Shown one piece after another: positions 1 through 8,293 of a stretch of 33,003 nucleotides of DNA. Below the pieces are notes generated by a model. It saw only the letters and a program-made list of their open reading frames with translations, searched no databases and was not told the origin of the DNA. The translations under genes were made by a program, and so were the position numbers. Numbering within the stretch: the stretch's first letter is position 1; every line of letters starts with the position of its first letter. Source of the DNA: Ornithomonoglobus_A sp045649025 (GTDB lineage: Bacteria > Bacillota > Clostridia > UBA1381); the NCBI GenBank assembly GCA_045649025.1, contig JAZRPB010000035.1:1-33003 (forward strand), in the 5' to 3' direction.

Positions 1-19
1 CCATATGTAAAAGAAAAAT

Positions 20-57
20 TAACTCAGCTAGTTAGAGCACATGCCTAATAAGCGAGT
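20..57 (+). pseudogene. tRNA-Ile-like relic (D arm and anticodon arm only)
   Basis: The stretch reads as a tRNA D arm (CTCAGCTAGTTAGAGC) followed by an anticodon arm with loop CTAATAA, very close to the middle of a bacterial tRNA-Ile. There is no matching acceptor stem on the left, and no T arm follows: the next bases run into AT-rich sequence and then the intact tRNA-Asn. The D stem has an A-C mismatch and the anticodon stem an A-A mismatch. The anticodon would be AAT, which is rare in bacteria. I read it as a decayed or truncated tRNA, not a working one. Confidence 0.55.
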
Positions 58-72
58 CTTATCATATATTTT

Positions 73-147
73 TCCGAAGTAGCTCAGTGGTAGAGCAACC
101 GGCTGTTAACCGGTTGGTCGTAGGTTCGAGTCCTACCTTCGGAGCCA
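73..147 (+). tRNA. tRNA-Asn (anticodon GTT)
   Basis: Acceptor stem TCCGAAG (73-79) pairs with CTTCGGA (137-143); discriminator G, then an encoded CCA. The D arm reads AGCTCAGTGGTAGAGC, the T loop is GGTTCGAGTCC, and the anticodon loop is CTGTTAA between ACCGG and CCGGT, so the anticodon is GTT. All arms are intact. It is the first intact tRNA of a short plus-strand pair closed by the terminator at 244-280. Confidence 0.97.
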
Positions 148-151
148 AATT

Positions 152-239
152 GGGGAAGTACTCAAGAGGCTGAAGAGGCGCCCCTGCTAAGGGTGTAGGT
201 CGTTAGCGCGGCGCGAGGGTTCAAATCCCTCCTTCTCCG
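152..239 (+). tRNA. tRNA-Ser (anticodon GCT)
   Basis: Acceptor stem GGGGAAG (152-158) pairs with CTTCTCC (232-238) through one G-U pair. The anticodon loop CTGCTAA gives GCT, reading AGC/AGU serine codons. The long variable arm expected of a type II tRNA (about 200-215) is present, and the T arm reads GGGTTCAAATCCC. No CCA is encoded. It lies four bases downstream of the tRNA-Asn CCA. Confidence 0.95.
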
Positions 240-243
240 GATT

Positions 244-280
244 AAAAAAGCAAGTCATTTAAAAAATGACTTGCTTTTTT
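244..280. terminator. Bidirectional intrinsic terminator
   Basis: A perfect inverted repeat (arms 244-260 and 264-280, loop of three A) whose outer part is A6/T6, so both strands have a U tract. It ends the tRNA-Asn/Ser transcript on the plus strand and the manA-stalk protein transcript, which stops at 320, on the minus strand. Confidence 0.9.
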
Positions 281-319
281 GATTGATAATATATACTCTT
301 TACCTTATTATGATGCTGT

Positions 320-757
320 CTATTCCGTTTTTGTTGTTATAATTACTGCCCTTTCATCATCATTCCAGTCAACATCTACCCCCAACGACTCACCAATAAA
401 TCTTACTGGCACAAAGGTTCTGTCGTTTACTATTTTTGCCGCCACATCAAGCTCTGTGGGCTTTTCATCTATAAACGCCTTCTCGTTACCTATCTGCAAC
501 ACAACAAGCTTTTCAACCTCATCAACAATTCTTGTGGCTAAAACTGTCTTCGTTGTTTCCTCCCACGCCACAGTTGCACCCATAGCCTCAAATATACCAC
601 GCATTGGAACGAGTGTTCTGTCATTTTCTATAAACGGCTCAACATCAAATGAAAGCTTAACTCCATCAAGATAAACACTTGGATTTTGTGCAAATACTGA
701 TGTTGTCATTGAAATAACAATTGATAGTATGCTAATAAATTTAAACAGCCTTTTCAT
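320..757 (-). CDS. Secreted stalk-domain (copper amine oxidase N-terminal-like) protein
   Basis: A 145-residue exported protein. Residues 1-23 form a signal peptide (KR near the start, hydrophobic core, cleavage after SVFA). The rest is one copper amine oxidase N-terminal-like (stalk) domain with its two typical repeats, NDRTLVPMRGIFEAMGA near residue 45 and NDRTFVPVRFIGESLGVDVDW near residue 111. This domain is common on clostridial surface proteins, usually beside a catalytic or binding domain; here it stands alone, so its partner is unknown. Despite the family name there is no catalytic oxidase part. An AAGGAG site precedes the ATG. It starts 13 bases after manA stops, so the two probably share a transcript that ends at 244-280. 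Confidence 0.85.
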   Translation of the reverse strand: MKRLFKFISILSIVISMTTSVFAQNPSVYLDGVKLSFDVEPFIENDRTLVPMRGIFEAMGATVAWEETTKTVLATRIVDEVEKLVVLQIGNEKAFIDEKPTELDVAAKIVNDRTFVPVRFIGESLGVDVDWNDDERAVIITTKTE

Positions 758-770
758 AGTTAAATCTCCT

Positions 771-1712
771 TTATTTTATGTACGTTACAAGAGCGTCGCA
801 TACACCCTTTATTTTATATTCACCGTTTCCTGCACTCATAAACAAGCTATCACCTTTTTTGAATGAAATTGATGTGTTTTTATCTTCTATAACACCCTCA
901 CCGTCGAGCACAAGTATGCTTACAAACGAGCTCTCATCAACATTACCGCTCATATATGAAACCTTATCACCATCTAAAAACAGCTTATCTACAGTGAAAT
1001 ATTCACAGGAGGCAATATGCGGTGAAAAGCTTTTTATATTAGGTGCACATCTGTTTGTGACCTCAATTGCCCTATCAATATGCAGTTCTCTTTCCTTGCC
1101 GTCTGCACCCTTTCTGCCATAGTCATACACACGATATGTAACATTTGAATTTTGCTGAATTTCTGCAATAAGTATATTGGCACCAATTGCATGGATTGTG
1201 CCAGACTCTATAAAGAACACATCTCCTTTTTTTACATCAACTGCATTAAGAACATCTGTAAGAGTATTATCTTTTATTCTTGCCCTAAACTCTTCCTCAC
1301 TCACATTACCCTTAAAACCGTGATATAGCTGTGCTCCCTTTTTGCAGTCAACAACATACCACATCTCTGTTTTACCGTATTGACCTTCATTCTTTTGTGC
1401 ATACTCATTATCGGGATGAACCTGAACAGACAGGTTATCCTTTGCATCTATAAGTTTTATAAGAATCGGAAAATTGTCAAATTTTTCACAATTTGTACCA
1501 AGCACCTTTTTGCCATACTTTTCAATATATTGTGAAAGTGTTTTGCCTTTATCTTCGCCATTTTCTATGTATGATGGACCATCACCGTGACAGGATAGCT
1601 CCCAGCTCTCTGCCAGTACTTCCCCATCATATTCCTTGTTATATTCATCAACAAGTCTGTGACCGCCCCATAAATAATCTTTGAAGCTGGGCTTTAATTT
1701 TAACATTGCCAT
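771..1712 (-). CDS. manA: Mannose-6-phosphate isomerase, class I
   Basis: Interconverts mannose 6-phosphate and fructose 6-phosphate in the cytoplasm, feeding mannose into glycolysis or GDP-mannose synthesis. The 313 residues match the short Firmicutes type I enzyme. Family marks are visible: YLWGGHRL near the start, the zinc-site sequence VQVHPDN, then KTEMWYVV and IESGTIHAIG. AAGGAG precedes the ATG at 1712. The gene starts only 29 bases beyond the hairpin that follows the acyl-CoA ligase (1742-1777), with no good promoter between, so it may depend on read-through or a weak promoter overlapping the hairpin. The next gene, a secreted stalk-domain protein, has no obvious link to mannose metabolism. 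Confidence 0.93.
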   Translation of the reverse strand: MAMLKLKPSFKDYLWGGHRLVDEYNKEYDGEVLAESWELSCHGDGPSYIENGEDKGKTLSQYIEKYGKKVLGTNCEKFDNFPILIKLIDAKDNLSVQVHPDNEYAQKNEGQYGKTEMWYVVDCKKGAQLYHGFKGNVSEEEFRARIKDNTLTDVLNAVDVKKGDVFFIESGTIHAIGANILIAEIQQNSNVTYRVYDYGRKGADGKERELHIDRAIEVTNRCAPNIKSFSPHIASCEYFTVDKLFLDGDKVSYMSGNVDESSFVSILVLDGEGVIEDKNTSISFKKGDSLFMSAGNGEYKIKGVCDALVTYIK

Positions 1713-1741
1713 ACATTTAAACTCCTTTATATATGTTTTAA

Positions 1742-1777
1742 AAAATGCCCGTACAATTACACATTAACGGGCATTTT
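1742..1777 (-). terminator. Intrinsic terminator after the acyl-CoA ligase gene
   Basis: Arms AAAATGCCCGT (1742-1752) and ACGGGCATTTT (1767-1777) pair perfectly over 11 bp with a 14-base loop, and a U-rich run follows on the minus strand. It lies 4 bases past the ligase stop and 29 bases before manA, so leaky termination could couple the two units. Confidence 0.85.
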
Positions 1778-1781
1778 AATG

Positions 1782-3413
1782 TTATTTTATTTGTGACTCA
1801 ACTAGACTTTCTGTGCAATATCTTTCTCTTAATTTTGGTTTTTCTATCTTTCCTGTGGGGTTACGCGGAACATCTGCAAATATAATCTTTTTAGGACGTT
1901 TATATCTTGGAAGTTCACGGCAGAAATTGTTTATTTCGTCCTCACTACATACTGCACCATCTTTAATTTCAATTATTGCCGCTGCAATTTCGCCAAGACG
2001 TTTATCTGGCAAGCCAATTACCGCAACGTCCTTTATTGCATTATGCTTTCTTAAGAAGTCTTCAATTTGTACAGGATACAGGTTTTCGCCGCCTGTTATG
2101 ATAACGTCTTTTGCTCTGTCTACAAGATAGATAAATCCGTCTTCGTCCTCTCTTGCCATATCACCTGTTAAAAGCCAGTCGCCCTTTAAGACTTCGTCGG
2201 TTGCCTTTTTATCGTTATAGTAGCAAAGCATAACACCGGGGCCCTTCACTGCAAGCTCGCCAACATCACCCTTATTTACTATTTCACCATCTGTATTAAC
2301 TATTTTTACTTCCCAGCCATATCCTGCTTTACCGATTGCACCAACCTTATGTGTATTTTCAACTCCAAGGTGTACGCATCCTGGTCCGATTGATTCGCTT
2401 AAGCCGTAGTTTGTATCGTACTGATGACTTGGGAATTTTTCCTTCCATCTCTTTATAAGACTTGGCGGAACAGGCTGTGCACCTATGTGCATCAAACGCC
2501 ATTGGTCAAGCTTGTAGTTTTCAAGCTTAATATCACCACGATCAATTGCATCTAAAATATCCTGTGCCCACGGTACTAATAACCAAACAATAGAACATTT
2601 TTCATCAGACACTGCCTGCAAAATCCATTCAGGACGTATACCCTTTAACAACACCGCCTTTGACGCTGAAATAAGGCTTCCAAACCAGTGCATTTTTGCA
2701 CCTGTGTGGTATAGAGGCGGTATACATAAAAATGTATCATCCTTTGTTTGTCCATGGTGATTTTGCTCAACTCTTGCGGAGTGTATAAGACTTTCGTGAT
2801 TATGTAGTATAGCCTTTGGAAAGCCCGTTGTACCCGACGAAAAATATATTGCAGCATAGTCCTCTTGTGTGAGCTTAACATCCGGTGCTATGCTTCTCAT
2901 AAACTTCACAAGATAGTCGTAGCTTTCTGCAAAGCTTGGGCAAGCTGGTCCAACATAAAATGTCTGTTTCACATTTGGTATTCTGTCGCAAATTTCTTCT
3001 ACTCTGCCAATAAATTCAGAGCCGAACACAAGAACATCTACCTCTGCAAGCTCAATACAATATTTTATTTCATCAGCTGTGTAGCGGTAGTTTAGCGGAA
3101 CTGCCAGAGCACCTGCCTTTAAAATACCAAAGTATATAGGCAACCATTCCATACAGTTCATTAATAAAATTGCAACCTTGTCGCCCTTTTTTATGCCACG
3201 GCTTAACAAAAGATTTGCAAAGCGATTAGCTTTTTTCTCAAATTCAAGCCACGTCATTTCCTCCCTAAGTGCACCCATTGGGTTTGTTTCAATCAGGGAA
3301 TATTCCTTCCATGTAACCCTTGACTGTTCTAAAACAGTGGGATTAATTTCAACAAGTGCAACCTCGTTTGGATATTTATTTGCATTATTTTCAAGTAAAT
3401 TTGTTATTACCAT
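1782..3413 (-). CDS. AMP-forming acyl-CoA synthetase (class I adenylate-forming enzyme)
   Basis: Activates a carboxylic acid as acyl-AMP and then acyl-CoA. The 543 residues hold the family motifs in order: the phosphate loop SSGTTGFPK (192-200), YGLSES, LLTGDMAREDEDGF, DRAKDVIITGGENLYP, and the C-terminal PTGKIEK whose lysine (about 522) serves adenylation. Residues 23-52 form an insert of about 30 residues between the first helix and the usual MTWLEFE start, not seen in standard long-chain acyl-CoA ligases. Substrate cannot be read from sequence. The gene follows a sodium:solute symporter by 29 bases on the same strand, which suggests import then activation of one carboxylate. AAGGAG precedes the ATG. 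Confidence 0.88.
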   Translation of the reverse strand: MVITNLLENNANKYPNEVALVEINPTVLEQSRVTWKEYSLIETNPMGALREEMTWLEFEKKANRFANLLLSRGIKKGDKVAILLMNCMEWLPIYFGILKAGALAVPLNYRYTADEIKYCIELAEVDVLVFGSEFIGRVEEICDRIPNVKQTFYVGPACPSFAESYDYLVKFMRSIAPDVKLTQEDYAAIYFSSGTTGFPKAILHNHESLIHSARVEQNHHGQTKDDTFLCIPPLYHTGAKMHWFGSLISASKAVLLKGIRPEWILQAVSDEKCSIVWLLVPWAQDILDAIDRGDIKLENYKLDQWRLMHIGAQPVPPSLIKRWKEKFPSHQYDTNYGLSESIGPGCVHLGVENTHKVGAIGKAGYGWEVKIVNTDGEIVNKGDVGELAVKGPGVMLCYYNDKKATDEVLKGDWLLTGDMAREDEDGFIYLVDRAKDVIITGGENLYPVQIEDFLRKHNAIKDVAVIGLPDKRLGEIAAAIIEIKDGAVCSEDEINNFCRELPRYKRPKKIIFADVPRNPTGKIEKPKLRERYCTESLVESQIK

Positions 3414-3442
3414 TATTTTCTCCTTAATAAAATGCTTTCAGA

Positions 3443-5005
3443 TTACTTTGTAAAGCACTTTTCTATATGCTCATTGCTGAACTTCTTTGTAAATGACGAT
3501 ACCACAGGAACTACAATAACAGACAAAGCCATTGCAGCACATCCCATTTCGGGAGCCTTTGATGATGCCGCCTTAAATGCCACTGCAAGCGTCTGACCGT
3601 CGCCGCACACACCCTGAAGTGTAATCACTATTGTTGATAATATAACAATGCCAAGTCCTGCAATCATACCTGCAAAAGCACCTGCTTTTGTTGTTTTTTT
3701 GGAATATAAGCCCCATATGTAAGGACCAATAAACGCACCTGAAACTATACCCCAGCTAAACGACATTATATTAACTATTATAGCAATATTCTGTGTTGCG
3801 AATATGTATGAAAGTGCCACAAACAAGAAGCAAAGCCCTCTTGTTACATACATTTGTTTTTTCTCACTATAATTTTTCGCAATCGACGGTATAAGGTCAA
3901 CCGAAACTGCTGAAGCAGATGTTAACACCACCGACGAAAGAGTTGACATTGATGCAGAAAGCAATAACAATAAAATTACTGCAAGTATTATAATGGTGAA
4001 TAGGTTACCACCAAGTGCTGTTGTTAAAAGTGTGGGAATAACTGCATCGTGACCTCCCGACGGCAGCTGATTATTTAAAACAAGTCTTGACATTGAGCCA
4101 ACAAAGTACGCTCCGCAGCCAATAATAAATGCGAATATAGTTGAAACAATTGTAGCTGTCTTAATTGATTTTGTGTCTTTTATTGCGTAGAATTTACCAA
4201 CCATTTGCGGTAATCCCCAAGTACCAAAGCTTGTTAGCAAAATATTAACACACAAAAACTTTAAGCTGCTTCCACCATACCAGCTTATAAGATTTTGACC
4301 TGTTATACCGTCACCGTTATCGGGTATTGCCTTTAAATTATCAATTAGATTTGAAAATCCGCCAACGCTATCATATTTTACAACTGCAATAACCATTGCA
4401 ATTACACCTATAATCATTATAATAGCCTGAAGAAAATCTGTGTATGCAGCTGCAAGGTATCCACCTAAAATTAAGTAAATTGACGTTAGAATTGCTATTA
4501 AAAGCATCCACATTGAAACAGGAACTGATGGGAATATTGTTGCAAACATACTGCCCAATCCCTTATATACCGCAGCTGAATACGGAACAAGAAAAATAAA
4601 TATAACAAGAGCCGCAATTATTTTTAAGGCATTTGAATTAAACCTGTTACCAAAAAATTCGGGCATTGTTTTCGAAGAAAGAGTGTGTGTCATTGTTCTT
4701 GTTCTCTTTGCAAGCACCTTCCATGATAGCCAGCAACCCAACACTGCGTTACCTACACCTATCCATATAGAGCCAAGTCCAATATCCCAGCCGTGCTTTC
4801 CCGCATAGCCTACAAATACAACTGCCGAAAAATATGCTGTACCATATGCAAATGCACTTATCCACGGTCCTATGTTTCTTCCCCCGAGCAAAAAGCCCTC
4901 TATTGTTTTTGTTTTTCTCCAACTGTATACACCAATTGCAATCATAACCAGTGAAAACAGTATCAACGCCACGCCTGTGACTGTTTGTGCTAATTGTAAA
5001 TCCAT
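3443..5005 (-). CDS. Sodium:solute symporter (SSS family)
   Basis: A 520-residue membrane protein with about 13 hydrophobic segments, starting with an N-terminal helix and the family sequence FLLGGRNIGPWISAFAYGTAYFSA, and containing LLLSASMSTLSSVVLTSASAV, which corresponds to the sodium-site helix of PutP/PanF-type carriers. It would bring in an organic solute, often a carboxylate or amino acid, with sodium. Cotranscription with the downstream acyl-CoA ligase hints at a carboxylate. A well-formed promoter lies at 5065-5093. The start ATG at 5005 is preceded by AAGGATGG. Confidence 0.9.
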   Translation of the reverse strand: MDLQLAQTVTGVALILFSLVMIAIGVYSWRKTKTIEGFLLGGRNIGPWISAFAYGTAYFSAVVFVGYAGKHGWDIGLGSIWIGVGNAVLGCWLSWKVLAKRTRTMTHTLSSKTMPEFFGNRFNSNALKIIAALVIFIFLVPYSAAVYKGLGSMFATIFPSVPVSMWMLLIAILTSIYLILGGYLAAAYTDFLQAIIMIIGVIAMVIAVVKYDSVGGFSNLIDNLKAIPDNGDGITGQNLISWYGGSSLKFLCVNILLTSFGTWGLPQMVGKFYAIKDTKSIKTATIVSTIFAFIIGCGAYFVGSMSRLVLNNQLPSGGHDAVIPTLLTTALGGNLFTIIILAVILLLLLSASMSTLSSVVLTSASAVSVDLIPSIAKNYSEKKQMYVTRGLCFLFVALSYIFATQNIAIIVNIMSFSWGIVSGAFIGPYIWGLYSKKTTKAGAFAGMIAGLGIVILSTIVITLQGVCGDGQTLAVAFKAASSKAPEMGCAAMALSVIVVPVVSSFTKKFSNEHIEKCFTK

Positions 5006-5064
5006 AATTTACTACCATCCTTCCATAATACATTTTTTAAATTATAAGACCACACTACCTTACA

Positions 5065-5093
5065 ATTATATCACATCTCAAACAAAAAGCCAA
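5065..5093 (-). promoter_or_regulatory. Sigma-A-type promoter for symporter-ligase operon
   Basis: On the minus strand TTGGCT (5088-5093), 17 bases, TATAAT (5065-5070). The -10 is a perfect match and the -35 matches 4 of 6. It lies 60 bases upstream of the symporter start. Confidence 0.75.
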
Positions 5094-5126
5094 TAGTTTT
5101 TACTAATTTTGTATATATAAACAAAA

Positions 5127-5161
5127 AAAGCAATCAAATATTGTAATTTTTTGACTGCCTT
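5127..5161 (-). terminator. Intrinsic terminator after the tail-anchored protein gene
   Basis: Arms 5127-5138 and 5150-5161 pair over 12 bp with two G-U pairs. A run of seven T follows on the minus strand. It separates the 5170-6315 gene pair from the symporter promoter. Confidence 0.8.
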
Positions 5162-5169
5162 TTTTGATA

Positions 5170-5874
5170 TTAGCTAATTAAATTTAAAACCTGAAGTGCT
5201 ATTATAATAAAGCAAAGTATGCTCAAAAGTGTTATACAGGTTATATACTTATTCTTCATTCTGTTAAATGCCGTTTCCAATGCATTAATTGAATTTTTCG
5301 CACTTTGTTGCGCATTCTTTAAATCAAAAACACTGTCACTCACTTTATTTATGTCACTGACGTTGTTTTGTATTTTGTGCTGATCCTTTTTAACTTCCTC
5401 AATCTCATTTCTAATTGAGTTTAATTCACCCAGCACCTTATCTAATGTATGCTCTTTTCTTATATCGCTGTTTTCCACGATATTGGTTAATCTCTCCACA
5501 CTTGTAAGAATTGTAAATATTTTATCATCTGCCGCACTCATATATCTTGTTGGAGCGTCCTCATCATCCTCGTCAATAGATGCATTTTCTTTCTTTGCCA
5601 CATCAACCTCTTCCTGTTTTTCCTCGCTGTTTAACTTGAAGCTATGGGTATCCTCAACAGGAAACACCTCGCCATTTTCATTTGAGTTGGAGGTGATAAC
5701 ATTAAGGTTCTTTAAAAATTCTTCATATTCTTCGTCGCTTGAGCTGTATGTTGCATTTTCACCGTTGTATGGCTCTATTTTTTCACTCGGCTTATCGCCA
5801 AGGATTTTACCTATAATTTTTGTTTTCGCCATTTCTTTGAGTTCATCAATTTTTGTCATCATTGTAATAAACAT
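5170..5874 (-). CDS. Uncharacterised tail-anchored coiled-coil protein
   Basis: I do not recognise a family. The 234 residues divide into a short basic N-terminus (DELKEMAKTK), an acidic, low-complexity stretch (about 35-115, rich in E, D, S, N), a coiled coil of about 90 residues (120-205, heptad-like LGELNSIRNEIEEVKK), and a single C-terminal membrane helix (about 210-232) with only two residues after it. That topology places the bulk in the cytoplasm with a membrane tail. The start is uncertain: AAAGGGA sits directly against the first ATG (5874), so the ATG at 5862 or 5859 may be the one used. It follows the zinc-ribbon gene by 21 bases and is surely cotranscribed with it. Confidence 0.75.
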   Translation of the reverse strand: MFITMMTKIDELKEMAKTKIIGKILGDKPSEKIEPYNGENATYSSSDEEYEEFLKNLNVITSNSNENGEVFPVEDTHSFKLNSEEKQEEVDVAKKENASIDEDDEDAPTRYMSAADDKIFTILTSVERLTNIVENSDIRKEHTLDKVLGELNSIRNEIEEVKKDQHKIQNNVSDINKVSDSVFDLKNAQQSAKNSINALETAFNRMKNKYITCITLLSILCFIIIALQVLNLIS

Positions 5875-5895
5875 TCCCTTTCGTATATGCTTTGG

Positions 5896-6315
5896 TTACA
5901 CTTCCATATAATCAACACTTTTTACTTCATCGTTATTTGCAAGCTTTTTACCGCATTTTGCACAATATACTGCCTCTTTTTTATTATGCTCGCCACACTC
6001 GCAAACAATTGCATCATACAATTCCGAAATCTTTTCTTTAAGCTCTGCAATCTCGCTGTTTAGTGCGTCAATTTTCTGATAGCACTCTAAAAGCTCTTCA
6101 TCACTTTCACCGTTTTGTGTGTATAAATCATACATCTTTTTACCTATTGTGACATATATATCCTTTATTTTTGATTCTGCCTCGGAAATTGCAAACGACA
6201 GCTTTGTTTTGCTTATTACATCATTTGTTTTGCCCATCATATGCTTTGTTATTTTAGCAGCCTCGTCCTTTGCTTTTATTGCACGCTCTTTTATCTTATC
6301 AAAAATTTCATCCAT
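5896..6315 (-). CDS. Small coiled-coil protein with C-terminal zinc ribbon
   Basis: The 139 residues are a basic N-terminal helix (DKIKERAIKAKDEAAK), a helical or coiled-coil middle (about 35-100), and a zinc ribbon at Cys105, Cys107, Cys118 and Cys121 (CECG...CAKCGKKL). Such proteins are common in clostridia and mostly have no assigned function. AGGAGG precedes the ATG with good spacing. It is the first gene of a two-gene unit with the tail-anchored coiled-coil gene, which suggests that the two products interact, perhaps with the soluble zinc-ribbon protein held at the membrane by its partner. That last point is inference. Confidence 0.8.
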   Translation of the reverse strand: MDEIFDKIKERAIKAKDEAAKITKHMMGKTNDVISKTKLSFAISEAESKIKDIYVTIGKKMYDLYTQNGESDEELLECYQKIDALNSEIAELKEKISELYDAIVCECGEHNKKEAVYCAKCGKKLANNDEVKSVDYMEV

Positions 6316-6360
6316 TTCGTCTGCCCTCCTGATTTATATATTAATTTACCTCTTTAATTT

Positions 6361-6389
6361 AGTATATCACACTTTTTTTAATTTTGCTA
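6361..6389 (-). promoter_or_regulatory. Probable extended -10 promoter for the zinc-ribbon gene
   Basis: On the minus strand TGATATACT (6361-6369) supplies an extended -10 (TGn plus TATACT). The -35 position, 17 bases further up, holds only TAGCAA, a poor match. The surrounding sequence is almost pure A/T. It lies 46 bases before the zinc-ribbon start codon. Confidence 0.5.
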
Positions 6390-6435
6390 TACTTTTTTAA
6401 AACTTTTTATTGATTTTTTTACTTTTTAATAAAAA

Positions 6436-6465
6436 GGCAGCTTGAAAATACACTGTCAAGCTGCC
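6436..6465 (-). terminator. Intrinsic terminator after paaK-ACT operon
   Basis: Arms GGCAGCTTGA and TCAAGCTGCC (6436-6445 and 6456-6465 on the plus strand) pair perfectly over 10 bp, with TTTTTATT following on the minus strand, 8 bases after the ACT gene stop. Confidence 0.92.
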
Positions 6466-6472
6466 CATTTAA

Positions 6473-6922
6473 TTATAAGTTGTTTATATTATTCTGGTTT
6501 ATCATTGCCACGCCCTTTGATGTAATTAACTCTGCAATCTGCTCCATTTCCATATTTTGAGCTGAAAGCCTTAAAACAATAAGTGCCTTATTACCTATAA
6601 TATAATTTAGTGAATACATATATTCAATAGAAATATTACTATCTTCTATAATTTTAAGAACACTGTCAAGTCCTGCAGGTTGGTTTTGAACTGCAACACA
6701 TATTACATCATTAGTTTTTGCAATAAACCCATTTTCTCTTAATATCTCAATTGCCTTTTGTGTATCTGCTTCTCTTGTAACCAATCTTACAATACCGAAA
6801 TTGGTTGTGTCTGCAATAGAAAGGGCAAGAATATCTATGCCATTTTCTCCCAACACTTTTGTGAGTGTGCGAAGTGTACCCTTATTATTTTCAAGATATA
6901 CCGAAATCTGCGTAATAAACAT
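6473..6922 (-). CDS. Tandem ACT-domain protein, partner of phenylacetate-CoA ligase
   Basis: The 149 residues are two ACT domains: about 1-70 (ISVYLENNKGTLRTLTKVLGENGIDILAL) and about 73-145 (VAVQNQPAGLDSVLKIIEDSNISIEYMY). ACT domains bind amino acids or related small ligands and usually control a partner enzyme. It begins 14 bases after the ligase stop with AGGAGG in the gap, the common clostridial paaK-ACT pairing. With a phenylalanine T-box upstream, an aromatic amino acid or its acid derivative is the likely ligand, which is inference. Confidence 0.88.
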   Translation of the reverse strand: MFITQISVYLENNKGTLRTLTKVLGENGIDILALSIADTTNFGIVRLVTREADTQKAIEILRENGFIAKTNDVICVAVQNQPAGLDSVLKIIEDSNISIEYMYSLNYIIGNKALIVLRLSAQNMEMEQIAELITSKGVAMINQNNINNL

Positions 6923-6936
6923 AATTCTAATCCTCC

Positions 6937-8259
6937 TTATTTTGTAAGCCCTCTGTTATCTATAATTCTTTTTGCTTTACCCTCGGAACGTGGAATTGAT
7001 TTTGGCTGAACAAGCTTAACCATTGCCGACACGCCAGTAACAGATTTAATCTGCTCGGTGATATTTCTTTGAATTTTCTCAATATCCGAAACTGTATCAG
7101 AGAACATATCATTGGTAAGCTCAACCTGAACCTCTAATCTGTCGGTTGAATTTACTCTGTCTACAACAAGCATATAGTGCGGTGCAATACCTGGAATTTT
7201 TAGGAGCACCTCTTCAATTTGGCTCGGGAACACATTTACGCCACGTATTATAAGCATATCATCTGTTCTTCCTGTTATTCTGCTCATTCTGACGTGTGTT
7301 CTGCCACAGCTGCACGGAGTTGCATCAAGCGTGCAAATATCGTGTGTGCGGTATCTTATCATAGGCATACCTGTTTTTGTGATGGTGGTAAATACCAATT
7401 CGCCGCTTTCGCCATACGGTAAAACCTCGCCTGTTTTGGGGTCTACTATTTCTGCAATTACGTGGTCTTCATTTATGTGCATACCATTTTTTGCACAACA
7501 TTCAAACGCAACACCAGGTCCGCCGATTTCCGTTAGACCATAAATGTTATATGCATTGATGTCAAACAAGCCTTCAAGCTTTTCACGCATTTCCTCTGTC
7601 CATGGCTCTGCACCGAAGCAACCTGACTTTAATTTGAATTCCTTAAGGTCATAGCCCATTTCCTTTAGCGACTCACCAAGGAAAATGGCATAGGACGGTG
7701 TACAGCATAGCATTGTTGCACCTAAATCGTGCATCATCATAAGCTGACGTTGCGTGTTACCGCTCGACATCGGAATTACCATTGCACCAACCTCCGATGC
7801 ACCCTGATGTGCTCCAAGACCGCCTGTGAATAAGCCGTATCCGTATGTAACCTGAATTTTATCATCCTTGCCTGCACCTGCGGCAGTTAAAGAACGTGCC
7901 ACCATTTGTGTCCACACATCAACGTCATTTTGTGTGTAGCCCGAAACGATAGGTTTTCCTGTTGTTCCTGATGAGCCTTGTATTCTTACAATTTCCTCTT
8001 GCGGTACTGCCAATAGTCCAAACGGGAACTCGTCACGTAAATCTGTTTTATTTGTAAACGGAAGAAGATGCAAATCCTCTGTTCCTTTTATATCTTCAGG
8101 CTTTACACCCGCCTCGTCCATACGTTTTTTATACAACGGAACATTGTTATATGTATGAGCAACCGTTTCTATCAGTCTTTTATCCTGAATTTTTTTAATA
8201 CTTTCCCTGTCCATACACTCTATTTCGGGATTGTATATTTTGTTTTCTGATATTTTCAT
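6937..8259 (-). CDS. paaK: Phenylacetate-CoA ligase family protein
   Basis: ATP-dependent activation of phenylacetate or another aryl acid to its CoA thioester. The 440 residues match the family length. Visible motifs are the phosphate loop GSSGTTGKPIVSGYT (95-109), FGAEPWTEEMR, NIYGLTEIGGPGVAFEC, a cysteine cluster with CTLDATPCSCGRTHVRMSRITGRTDDMLIIRGVNVFPSQIE, and a C-terminal KSIPRSEGKAKRI carrying the lysine. In anaerobes such enzymes often act with 2-oxoacid oxidoreductases in aromatic amino acid breakdown; no oxidoreductase gene is in the window. AAAGGATG precedes the ATG. Expression is controlled by a long leader with a T-box (8515-8798). Confidence 0.92.
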   Translation of the reverse strand: MKISENKIYNPEIECMDRESIKKIQDKRLIETVAHTYNNVPLYKKRMDEAGVKPEDIKGTEDLHLLPFTNKTDLRDEFPFGLLAVPQEEIVRIQGSSGTTGKPIVSGYTQNDVDVWTQMVARSLTAAGAGKDDKIQVTYGYGLFTGGLGAHQGASEVGAMVIPMSSGNTQRQLMMMHDLGATMLCCTPSYAIFLGESLKEMGYDLKEFKLKSGCFGAEPWTEEMREKLEGLFDINAYNIYGLTEIGGPGVAFECCAKNGMHINEDHVIAEIVDPKTGEVLPYGESGELVFTTITKTGMPMIRYRTHDICTLDATPCSCGRTHVRMSRITGRTDDMLIIRGVNVFPSQIEEVLLKIPGIAPHYMLVVDRVNSTDRLEVQVELTNDMFSDTVSDIEKIQRNITEQIKSVTGVSAMVKLVQPKSIPRSEGKAKRIIDNRGLTK

Positions 8260-8293
8260 TTTTATTCATCCTTTCTTTTTTTATAATATGAAA

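Noticed and set aside
4749..5033. 94-codon frame overlapping the symporter start
   Set aside because: It is out of frame with the symporter, which has the clear family N-terminus and ribosome site.
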